DNA from: Paraliobacillus quinghaiensis
Lineage (GTDB): Bacteria; Bacillota; Bacilli; Bacillales; Amphibacillaceae
Direction: 5' to 3'
NCBI RefSeq assembly: GCF_003426025.1
Contig: NZ_QJSH01000019.1
Location: 1 to 52,982 of the forward strand
DNA: 52,982 nucleotides
In this document: in pieces, positions 46,979-52,982 of the stretch
Layout: every line of letters starts with the position of its first letter
How positions within the stretch are numbered: the first letter of the stretch is position 1
Translations under genes and position numbers: made by a program
Notes under the pieces: generated by a model
Database searches by the model: none
What the model saw: the letters and a program-made list of their open reading frames with translations, nothing else
What the model was told of the DNA's origin: nothing

Positions 46979-47589
46979 AAAGAGTTTTTTGTGTATTGCA
47001 AAATAAAAGTGCATAGTATTGCAACTGTGAAATTGGGTAGCAACTTTACACGGAGAGGTTGGCATGCTAACCTTTAAGCAATACCATTTTTAAAGTTACT
47101 TTTCTGGTATTATTAATATTATTAGAAGTCGCGTTAATGTTATTGATTTCATTATAAGGGGCATTACATATGAGAGAAAATTCCTTATGAGCACCTTCAT
47201 ATAAAGGTTTAATGATGATGGAGGACACGAAGGAATATGCAGAAGAAATAGATTTGTCTATATACCCTGAATTAAATAATTTTGATGATTGCTATTTATA
47301 CAGTAACTTGAATACATCAGGAGACTCATCAAAGATACTCTTGAAAAGAGTGAACCCCCACCCGTGACAGAACAATCACTTTAGGGTAGGGGTTCTTCTT
47401 TGTTCACCTTGTTTTAGCTAGGTAGTCCAGAGGGGATCTCCACCTGAACTCCTTACCGTGCTAACCGGGAATGTATCCAGCATTCTCGGTTATTTTATGT
47501 TTTCTTGTAAATATTATAACCTTTTTTTGAAAATAAGTCCATATCTACAAACCAACAGTAAAGCTTCTGAAGATTTGTAAAGAGAATAA
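46979..47589. other. Non-coding stretch with terminators and a possible gene remnant
   Basis: A 51-codon frame (47212-47367; MMMEDTKEYAEEIDLSIYPELNN...) has no good start and no partner and may be a relic. A hairpin GAACCCCcACCC/GGGTaGGGGTTC followed by TTCTTTG lies at 47350-47405. A second one, AACCGGGAATG/CATTCTCGGTT (47464-47490), overlaps a cassette-like GTGCTAACCGGG motif. Confidence 0.45.
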
Positions 47590-47806
47590 GTAGTTCCGTT
47601 TCGGTGGAGACAAAACGAAATAACAAGTAAAATAGAGTGCAAAATAGCAATGGTTCTTTATTTTTTTATTGTTATGTCAACGTGATAATTCCTATGTTAA
47701 TTAGTATGCGATTTGCCATGTTTGTTTTTGTAAACTGAGTAGGTAATTGTTATTTTATGTTAAAATAAATATAGAGTTTGTGAAGAAACGTACTTAAACT
47801 AACGTG
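47590..47806 (+). repeat. Promoter-carrying intergenic repeat, copy 2
   Basis: A close match of 38832-39095, especially 47590-47656 and 47739-47801 (GTAGTTCCGTTTCGGTGGAG, GGTAATTGTTATTTTATG). It precedes the membrane-anchored gene at 47863. Confidence 0.85.
47747..47775 (+). promoter_or_regulatory. Promoter inside repeat copy 2
   Basis: TTGTTA (47747-47752), 17 bp, TATAGA (47770-47775), identical to copy 1. Confidence 0.6.
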
Positions 47807-47830
47807 GCAGTTAGTGGAACAATAAGCCAG
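47791..47830. repeat. Cassette-type motif
   Basis: TACTTAAACTAACGTGGCAG, then TTAGTGGAACAATAAGCCAG; same family as 39082, 48597 and 49088. Confidence 0.5.
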
Positions 47831-47862
47831 AGTTAAATTGATTTTTTATCAAGGAGGTAATA

Positions 47863-48549
47863 ATGAAAACACGAATTATCTATACTTTAGTAGCGATTAT
47901 AATTATTGTTATTAGTATTTTTGGAGTTAGACAATATTTAGAAAATCAAAGATATGAAAGCTATTTATCTATGCAGGTAGCGAATGACATTTCCAGACTT
48001 ACAGGTGATGTTCGAGTCAACCAAACCATTTATGATGAAATTTTAAATTCAAGGTCCCTATCCCAAGAACAAGTAGAAACTCTTTTTCACAATAATTATT
48101 CAATTGTAAACATTGCACAAGAACATAAAAATTTAGTCTTACAATTTAAGCGTTCTGGTCAAGAATTAGATAATATTCCAGCAAATAAAGCTAGTAATAT
48201 TGCGTATTATTTCGAAGGACTCATTTGGGATATTGCGGAAAGACAAGGGATAGATGTAGCAAATAAAACGTCTCAATTCCCAATTGAACTTCCTAAGTCA
48301 GAATCCTATCCTATTAAAGATAAAGAGTTGGAAAAAATACAGATAATTAAAGGGATGAATGACATATGGCTTCAAACGATTGTCAATAATGTTAAGGGTG
48401 TTTCAGGCCAGGGGTATATAATTTCTGATATATTTTTTGATAAGTATGTGGACAAAGGAATCACTTCTGATTATTGGGTAAACGTTGCGGTAGAGATGGA
48501 TAAAAAAACAAAAGAATACTTAGATAAAAATTATTTACATTTAAACTAG
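47863..48549 (+). CDS. Membrane-anchored unknown protein
   Basis: 228 aa with one N-terminal transmembrane anchor (IIYTLVAIIIIVISIFGV, 4-21) and an extracytoplasmic, mostly helical remainder (YESYLSMQVANDISRL..., 'LFHNNYSIVNIAQEHKNLVLQF'). No known domain. AAGGAGG precedes ATG 47863. It is headed by repeat copy 2 and followed by a cassette hairpin. Confidence 0.7.
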   Translation: MKTRIIYTLVAIIIIVISIFGVRQYLENQRYESYLSMQVANDISRLTGDVRVNQTIYDEILNSRSLSQEQVETLFHNNYSIVNIAQEHKNLVLQFKRSGQELDNIPANKASNIAYYFEGLIWDIAERQGIDVANKTSQFPIELPKSESYPIKDKELEKIQIIKGMNDIWLQTIVNNVKGVSGQGYIISDIFFDKYVDKGITSDYWVNVAVEMDKKTKEYLDKNYLHLN

Positions 48550-48596
48550 CATTATAAAGATTTATTAGGAACAGAGATTTAGTCTTTTCACTTATT

Positions 48597-48641
48597 AAGT
48601 TAACGGGTGGCGATAGTCCAAGAAGGATTATCGCTGCTTTT
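48597..48641 (+). repeat. Cassette-type hairpin motif
   Basis: AAGTTAACGGGTGGCGATAG, with stem GCGATAGTCC (48610-48619)/GGATTATCGC (48625-48634), 9 of 10 pairs. Followed by TGCTTTTATAG. Confidence 0.6.
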
Positions 48642-48651
48642 ATAGAAATTA

Positions 48652-49100
48652 TTGTATTAACGAAGCAGAATAATTCAATAAGAAATATTGAAAAAAGGGG
48701 AGAAAAATATGAAAATTAAAAATATCATCATCGCTGTATCTGTTTTACTAAATGTTGTATTGGGCTTTCTATTTTATAATGAGGCAACAAAAGAAGGTCC
48801 AGTTGATGTCGGACTATCGTTTAAAGAAGCAGTACGAGTTGAAAATTATGAAGTCGCTAAAAGACTAATAGCTGAAGACAGACAAGAACATATAAGTGAT
48901 GAAACATTAAATAAAGTAAATGAAGTTATGAGTGCTGGTACCAGTTATAATACCTATGAATTATTAGAGTTTGATAATGGAGAAATGGTATTACTTAAAT
49001 TAACACCAGATAAAAAATATGAAATACAAGATGTAGTAATGGTTCCTGATGAACTAAAATCTATCTTTAATTAAGAACTATCTTTACTGTGTTAATGGGT
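48652..49100 (+). repeat. Segmental duplication, copy A
   Basis: The leader (ATATTGAAAAAAGGGG), the gene at 48709 and the start of the following motif (TCTTTACTGTGTTAA) recur at 51104-51555. Confidence 0.85.
48709..49074 (+). CDS. Small membrane-anchored protein, paralogue A
   Basis: 121 aa. An uncleaved signal-anchor-like N-terminus (IKNIIIAVSVLLNVVLGFLFY, 3-23) is followed by an extracytoplasmic domain of 95 aa (GPVDVGLSFKEAVRVENYEVAKRLI ... LLEFDNGEMVLLKLTPDKKYEIQDVV). It is 86% identical (104 of 121) to the protein at 51164. Function unknown; the beta-rich C-terminus resembles DUF4878-type lumazine-binding-like secreted domains only loosely. ATG 48709 was chosen because AAAGGGGAG lies about 7 bp upstream. 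Confidence 0.75.
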   Translation: MKIKNIIIAVSVLLNVVLGFLFYNEATKEGPVDVGLSFKEAVRVENYEVAKRLIAEDRQEHISDETLNKVNEVMSAGTSYNTYELLEFDNGEMVLLKLTPDKKYEIQDVVMVPDELKSIFN

Positions 49101-49132
49101 GCGATTGTTTAATAAGAACAGTCGCTTTTTCA
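49088..49132 (+). repeat. Cassette-type hairpin motif / terminator
   Basis: TGTGTTAATGGGTGCGATTG, with stem GCGATTGTT (49101-49109)/AACAGTCGC (49117-49125), then TTTTTC. It probably ends the upstream transcript. Confidence 0.65.
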
Positions 49133-49187
49133 CTAAATGGCAGTAATACTGAACAACGATAACTCATTTGAAAAGAGGAGGATAAAA

Positions 49188-49418
49188 ATGAATAATAATC
49201 CTAAATATACCAAAGCAAAACTAATTATTTCTGTAATTGGAATTATCATTGCATTAGTTGGTATTACTTTTGCTGTACTTAATCTTAGGTTATTAAATAC
49301 TAATGGCGAGGAGACATCTAATGCCTTAGTAATACTTTGGAGCAATATTACAATCTTGTTTACAAATATAACTTTATTTATATTAAATCTAAATAATTAC
49401 AAAAAATCTGCTAACTAA
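49188..49418 (+). CDS. Small two-helix membrane protein
   Basis: 76 aa with two hydrophobic helices (LIISVIGIIIALVGITFAVL and ALVILWSNITILFTNITLFILNL). The frame is open from 49137, but ATG 49188 has GAGGAGG 6 bp upstream. Not recognised; could be a holin-like or immunity-type peptide, without evidence. Confidence 0.65.
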   Translation: MNNNPKYTKAKLIISVIGIIIALVGITFAVLNLRLLNTNGEETSNALVILWSNITILFTNITLFILNLNNYKKSAN

Positions 49419-49465
49419 AAGTATGTTTTTTTTCAATAAAAGGAGTGCAAGAGTTTAACATCTCC

Positions 49466-49532
49466 TATTGTGCTAACGGGGGCTTTCGTATTATAAGGTT
49501 AACCAGAATTTACTGGTTGACCTTTTTTATAT
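49466..49532 (+). repeat. Cassette-type motif followed by terminator hairpin
   Basis: ATTGTGCTAACGGGGGCTTTCG, then GGTTAACCAG-AATTTA-CTGGTTGACC followed by TTTTTTATA, a good rho-independent terminator. The IS110 element begins shortly afterwards. Confidence 0.6.
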
Positions 49533-49539
49533 AGGACCT

Positions 49540-49725
49540 ATTATATCAGTAGCCAGGGTAGGACGAACGGGTGCGTGGGACTATTGATCCCGTCAACTAA
49601 ACTGTCCACCCCCTACTCATAGAAACATGTTTGAGGCTGGTTGAGACAATGATCTCGAATAACAAGCGAAGCTATGATACTAGGAGATGGATATAGGGGC
49701 ACTGGTAAGTAAACAGGAGAGGAAG
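49540..49725 (+). ncRNA. Predicted bridge RNA of the IS110 element
   Basis: IS110 recombinases are guided by a bridge RNA encoded in the non-coding end next to the gene. Here the leader contains a paired region GGGTAGGAC ... GTCC-ACCCCC enclosing an inner hairpin GGGA-CTATTGA-TCCC (a candidate target-binding loop). A second hairpin, GAGA-CAATGA-TCTC, lies near 49650 (a candidate donor-binding region). The guide bases cannot be fixed without the element's exact ends. Confidence 0.5.
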
Positions 49726-49732
49726 AGATAGA

Positions 49733-50935
49733 ATGAATCCAGTAATTGGTCTGGATGTTTCAAAAGGGGAAAGTGAAGTTCAAGCCTTTTTAGATAAGAG
49801 AAAACCTTATAAAAAAAGCTTCAGTGTAATTCACAATAATGAGGGTTTAGAGAGTTTGCTTGGTTTTTTGATAGAAGTGGAGGATAAAAGTGGGATTAAA
49901 CCAACAGTAATATTTGAATCTACGGGACACTATCACACACCAATTATTCAGTTTTTAGAGGAGAATGGTTACCTATACATTATGGTAAATCCGTTACTTT
50001 CTTATCAAGCAAAAAAATCAAGTTTACGTAAGGTGAAGACTGATGCAATAGATGCTTATAACTTATGTGAGCTTTACTATAAAGAAGAGTTAGAGCCATA
50101 TAAGCAAAGGGGTATACAACTTCTAAATCTACGGAATCTATCAAGACAGCACGAAACAGTGACTGGTATTTATGTACAAACAAAACTACAATTCCATGCG
50201 ATTTTAGATCAGGTATTTCCTGAGTATAGAGGGGTTTTTGGAGATTTATATTCAAAGGTTTCACTAAACACGTTATTAGAATTTAATACATCGGAAGCTG
50301 TTATGAAGGCTGGGGAAAATCGACTTACTGATAAAATTGCAAGTGAATGTGTAAGCAGGTCGGAGCGTTGGGCAAAGGATAGAGCTAAAAAGTTAGTCGA
50401 AGCAGCTCATCGTAACCCATTTAAGAACACATTATACCAGAGCCATTTAATTAGCCTTCAAATGTATATTCAAATGCTTCTTCAGTACCAAGAGCATCTT
50501 TCAAAGCTAGATGACCAGATAGATGCCCTGGCAGAAGAAATAGAAGAATATAAGATTATCCAATCGATCCCTGGCGTTGGTGGAAAAATCGCGGCAACGA
50601 TAATTTCCGAAATCGGTGAGATCGAACGGTTTAATCACCCTAAAAAACTAGTTGCCTTCTCTGGTATTGATCCGAGTGTTCATTCATCTGGTAAGTTCAC
50701 AGCAACGATTAATCGGATAAGCAAGAGAGGTTCAAGTCGATTGCGTCATGCCTTGTATATGGCAGCACTCTGTGGCATTCGTAGTTCTCGTAATAAAAGG
50801 CTTAGAGAGTTTTATGATCGCAAACGAGAAGAAGGGAAGCCATTTAAAGTAGCTATAATTGCGTGTACTAATAAGCTTATTCATTGGATTTTTATACTTT
50901 TGAAACGTAAAGAGACTTTCCTAGATTTAGCTTAA
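49733..50935 (+). CDS. IS110 family transposase (DEDD recombinase)
   Basis: 400 aa, full length. The N-terminal RuvC-like DEDD domain shows GLDVSKG (Asp8), VIFESTG (Glu) and KTDAIDA (Asp pair). The C-terminal Transposase_20 domain shows IQSIPGVGGKIAATIISEIG, FSGIDPSVHSSGKF and KRGSSRLRHALYMAA with the catalytic Ser. GAGAGGAAGAG precedes the ATG. No frameshift is seen, so it should be active. It carries its own leader RNA (49540-49725). Confidence 0.96.
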   Translation: MNPVIGLDVSKGESEVQAFLDKRKPYKKSFSVIHNNEGLESLLGFLIEVEDKSGIKPTVIFESTGHYHTPIIQFLEENGYLYIMVNPLLSYQAKKSSLRKVKTDAIDAYNLCELYYKEELEPYKQRGIQLLNLRNLSRQHETVTGIYVQTKLQFHAILDQVFPEYRGVFGDLYSKVSLNTLLEFNTSEAVMKAGENRLTDKIASECVSRSERWAKDRAKKLVEAAHRNPFKNTLYQSHLISLQMYIQMLLQYQEHLSKLDDQIDALAEEIEEYKIIQSIPGVGGKIAATIISEIGEIERFNHPKKLVAFSGIDPSVHSSGKFTATINRISKRGSSRLRHALYMAALCGIRSSRNKRLREFYDRKREEGKPFKVAIIACTNKLIHWIFILLKRKETFLDLA

Positions 50936-51057
50936 GAGTTATAATAAAGAAACTAACCCAAAACATTCCAATGGTATATGGGAAGGTTATTTGGCGTGAA
51001 CATTTTTAGTATATCATTTTATTTAAAAGAATTTCACTGAAAAATATTGACTTCTAT

Positions 51058-51117
51058 TAGCTGGTTTAGTGGAACAAGGGGCTGTTAATATCGCAGCACC
51101 TATTACTTATTGAACTA
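51058..51117. repeat. Cassette-type motif
   Basis: TAGCTGGTTTAGTGGAACAAGG followed by GGGCTGTT...CAGCACC and TTATTGAACTAAAG. Same family; lies between the IS and paralogue B. Confidence 0.45.
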
Positions 51118-51555
51118 AAGCAGAAGAGTTGAATAAGAGATATTGAAAAAAGGGGAAATCAGTATGAAAATTAAAAATATCATCATCGCTGTATCTATTT
51201 TATTGAATATTGTTTTAGGCTTTCTATTTTATAATGAAACCACAAAAGAAGGACCAGTTGATGTAGGACTATCGTTTAAAGAAGCAGTCCGAGTTGAAAA
51301 TTATGAACTCGCTAAAACACTAATAGCTGAAGGCAGACAAGAACATATAAGTGAGGAAACATTAAATAAAGTAAATGAAATTATGAGCAGTGGTACAAGT
51401 TTTAAAACTTATCAATTATTAGAATTTGATAACGGTGAAATGGTATTACTTAACTTAACACCAGATACAAAGTATGAAATACAAGATGTTGTAATTGTAC
51501 CTAATGAACTAAAATCTATCTTTAAATAAGAAACATCTTTATTGTCTTAACGGAA
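51104..51555 (+). repeat. Segmental duplication, copy B
   Basis: Matches 48652-49100, including leader, gene and downstream TTTATTGTCTTAAC. The IS110 element and the gene at 49188 lie between the copies. Confidence 0.85.
51164..51529 (+). CDS. Small membrane-anchored protein, paralogue B
   Basis: 121 aa, same layout as the protein at 48709: signal anchor IKNIIIAVSILLNIVLGFLFY (3-23), then the extracytoplasmic domain. Seventeen substitutions, mostly conservative, separate the two; the GPVDVGLSFKEAVRVENY and LLEFDNGEMVLL blocks are unchanged. This fits a duplicated immunity-type or accessory family, function unknown. Start at ATG 51164 behind AAAGGGGAAA. Confidence 0.75.
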   Translation: MKIKNIIIAVSILLNIVLGFLFYNETTKEGPVDVGLSFKEAVRVENYELAKTLIAEGRQEHISEETLNKVNEIMSSGTSFKTYQLLEFDNGEMVLLNLTPDTKYEIQDVVIVPNELKSIFK

Positions 51556-51582
51556 GCTTTAGTGGAAGAAACCGTACCTTCT
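51543..51582. repeat. Cassette-type motif
   Basis: TGTCTTAACGGAAGCTTTAG, then TGGAAGAAACCGTACCTTCTG; same family, weak stem. Confidence 0.4.
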
Positions 51583-51632
51583 GTTATATCGCTACCTGAC
51601 AGGAATGTTGAATAAATAAGGGGAAAGGTGAT

Positions 51633-52322
51633 GTGGGAAATTATATGGTTTCTTTAAGAGTGCTGGTACCAATAATAACAGTTAGTTTAATTCTTGTAGG
51701 ATGCCAAGAAGATGGAATGTTACTAGAAGAAAATCAAAAGTTAAAAACAGATTTAACGGAACTTGAGACTGAATTACAAAATAAGAAAGGTGAACTAGAA
51801 AAAATGTCTAGTAACCTTGATGACTATGCAGAAATAAATCGACAACTCGAACAGGAACTTGTAGAGGTGAATAACCAACAAGAGAACATACCAATATTTG
51901 ATGTTTTTAACGAAAAGTTATTTGTTGCTTCAGACGTACTATCCCATGAGAACATAACAATAGCTAGGGTCAAGGAATTATTAGGGGAGCCAAATGAGTA
52001 CGGGGAAGATCCAGCAGCACATGGTTCTGGAAAAGATATAACATTGACTTATGATGAAGCTACTTTCCATTTTCGGGGAGAAAATGAAAAAGCAGATATA
52101 AGGGCTTTAGTTATAAAAGAACCTTTTCTTACGACATCAGAGGGAATTACAATTGGTTCGACACAAGAAAAAGTAAGAAGTATATATGGAGAGTATATCA
52201 ATGAGGAGTATTCCCACGATGAATACGATAATGTTATTTCCATAGGTGGTAAGACTGGTATGTCATTTAGAATTATTGATGACCGTGTTTCTGAAATCTT
52301 TATTTGGTTTTCATATGAATAA
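51633..52322 (+). CDS. Coiled-coil lipoprotein
   Basis: 229 aa. Lipobox LILVGC (Cys24) after a hydrophobic signal; then a coiled coil (LLEENQKLKTDLTELETELQNKKGELEKM, about 29-80) and a C-terminal beta-rich domain of about 130 aa with internal likeness (ITIARVKELLGEPNEYGEDPAAHGSGKDITLTYDEATF and ITIGSTQEKVRSIYGEY), the pattern of SmpA/BamE-like or DUF4309 repeats in secreted Firmicutes proteins. GTG 51633 follows AAAGGTGAT; ATG 51645 is possible. Extracellular, unknown function. Confidence 0.75.
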   Translation: MGNYMVSLRVLVPIITVSLILVGCQEDGMLLEENQKLKTDLTELETELQNKKGELEKMSSNLDDYAEINRQLEQELVEVNNQQENIPIFDVFNEKLFVASDVLSHENITIARVKELLGEPNEYGEDPAAHGSGKDITLTYDEATFHFRGENEKADIRALVIKEPFLTTSEGITIGSTQEKVRSIYGEYINEEYSHDEYDNVISIGGKTGMSFRIIDDRVSEIFIWFSYE

Positions 52323-52339
52323 ATAAGACAAGATACGCT

Positions 52340-52390
52340 TATTGTCTTCAACTATCGGAGAGCGTTTCTGTAATAAGGCAGGCATGCTTT
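52340..52390. repeat. Cassette-type motif (weak)
   Basis: ATTGTCTTCAACTATCGGAG, then AGCGTTTCTGTAATAAGGC; a degenerate member between two genes. Confidence 0.35.
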
Positions 52391-52437
52391 ATCATTAACG
52401 AGCAGAGTTTAAAAAGGTATTATTGGAGGAAATTTCA

Positions 52438-52962
52438 TTGGAAAGAATTGCAATTGATATGGACGACGTTATAGCAGACCCTTTATCAAAACATCTAGCA
52501 CTTTTTAATAAAAGATATAATGAGAACATTTCAATTAAAGACCTAGAAGGAAAATACTTAACAGAAGTGAGACCAGAATTACATCAAGAGATTTTAGATA
52601 TACTGGCTGAGCCTACATTCTTTCGGGATTTAGACATCATTACAGACAGTCAGGAAGTTATTAAAGAGTTAAGTCAGCATTATGAAGTATTTATTGCAAC
52701 AGCTGCAATGGAACTGCCGTCATCATTTACATCCAAGTATGAATGGTTAAAAGAACATTTTAGTTTCTTAAATGAGAGGAATTTTATTTTTTGTGGAGAT
52801 AAAAGTATCATTAAAGCGGATTATTTAATTGATGATAGCCCTAGAAACTTTATGGGATTTGAAGGTCAAGGTATTTTGTTTACAAATCCATATAACCTTC
52901 ATGTAACTGATTATGTTAGGGTGAATAACTGGCAAGAGGTTAGGGAATTTTTTCTAAAATAA
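52438..52962 (+). CDS. 5' (deoxy)nucleotidase, HAD family
   Basis: 174 aa. The HAD motifs are present: I AIDMDDVIADPL (Asp-x-Asp nucleophile pair, 6-8), II ATAAMELPSS (about residue 96), III Lys in FIFCGDKSIIKADYLIDDSPRNF with the acidic DD pair. This is the NT5C/YorS-type family, which dephosphorylates (deoxy)nucleoside monophosphates. TTG 52438 was chosen, since GGAGG lies 8 bp upstream; an earlier in-frame TTG at 52423 overlaps that site. Family members are often found in phages and islands. Confidence 0.88.
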   Translation: MERIAIDMDDVIADPLSKHLALFNKRYNENISIKDLEGKYLTEVRPELHQEILDILAEPTFFRDLDIITDSQEVIKELSQHYEVFIATAAMELPSSFTSKYEWLKEHFSFLNERNFIFCGDKSIIKADYLIDDSPRNFMGFEGQGILFTNPYNLHVTDYVRVNNWQEVREFFLK

Positions 52963-52982
52963 TAAAAGCTTATTCAACAAAC

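Larger units (their letters stand above)
49535..51000 (+). mobile_element. IS110-family insertion sequence
   Basis: A DEDD transposase gene with a roughly 200-bp structured non-coding leader and no visible terminal inverted repeats, as usual for IS110. It is inserted between the two copies of the segmental duplication. Both ends are estimated: the left between the terminator at 49530 and the first leader hairpin, the right between 50940 and 51057. Confidence 0.8.

Noticed and set aside
47212-47367. A 51-codon frame (MMMEDTKEYAEEIDL...)
   Set aside because: It has a poor start, ends in a hairpin, and is too short to identify. It is kept only as a possible relic.
12856-52982. A complete prophage
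   Set aside because: No terminase, portal, capsid, tail or lysis gene was found anywhere in the window.

Overview
The window is chromosomal DNA of a low-GC Gram-positive bacterium of the family Bacillaceae (Oceanobacillus/Virgibacillus-like; the genus is not resolvable by eye). The first 12.8 kb follow the Bacillus subtilis rRNA-thiL(ydiA)-tsaE/ydiB-tsaB/ydiC-rimI/ydiD-tsaD/gcp-ydiF-rex-ydiK-ydiL-groES-groEL order. moaC, tatAy and tatCy of the B. subtilis order are absent. Three extra membrane-protein genes sit between tsaD and ydiF.

Core block (1-12805): the 3' end of a 23S rRNA, 5S rRNA, initiator tRNA-Met and tRNA-Asp are followed by a thiL-tsaE-tsaB-rimI-tsaD operon (thiamine diphosphate synthesis, t6A tRNA modification, protein N-acetylation). 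A perfect or near-perfect 169-bp tandem duplication repeats the thiL promoter and its first codons. A cluster of DnaA-box-like 9-mers lies between the membrane genes and ydiF, as in the gcp-ydiF interval of B. subtilis. rex has a possible self-operator. groESL has a classical CIRCE operator.

Genomic island, module 1 (12856-18800): directly after groEL come a tyrosine integrase, a zinc-finger protein, a divergent regulator, an excisionase-like protein, an AEP primase (Prim-Pol) and a DUF3987 helicase-like protein. An array of CCCACA/TGTGGG repeats with two-fold symmetry follows. This is the layout of a phage-inducible-island (satellite) integration and replication module, with a candidate origin just after the replication genes. 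No capsid, tail or terminase genes are seen.

Defence-like cargo (18900-38650): an FRG-domain protein and a GIY-YIG protein; an HTH regulator + AlwI-like endonuclease + C5 cytosine methyltransferase restriction-modification set; and a divergent set of a stand-alone B3-like DNA-recognition protein, a small coiled-coil protein, a GHKL (MORC/Hsp90-like) ATPase and an unknown protein. The last set is the best candidate for an undescribed system. Next come a serine resolvase with its res-like sites, a KAP/YobI-type membrane NTPase and a replication-relaxation protein.

Cassette-like region (38800-52982): small genes for lipoproteins, membrane-anchored proteins and unknown proteins are separated by degenerate 30-60 bp hairpin sequences (core resembling TTAACGGGTGCG). 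Two copies of a longer promoter-carrying intergenic repeat head two runs of these genes. The region also holds a zinc-ribbon/PD-(D/E)XK nuclease, a tyrosine-recombinase homologue lacking several catalytic residues, a pair of 86%-identical paralogues, and an IS110-family element with a probable bridge-RNA leader. The window ends after a 5'-deoxynucleotidase-like gene. The right end of the island is not recognisable.
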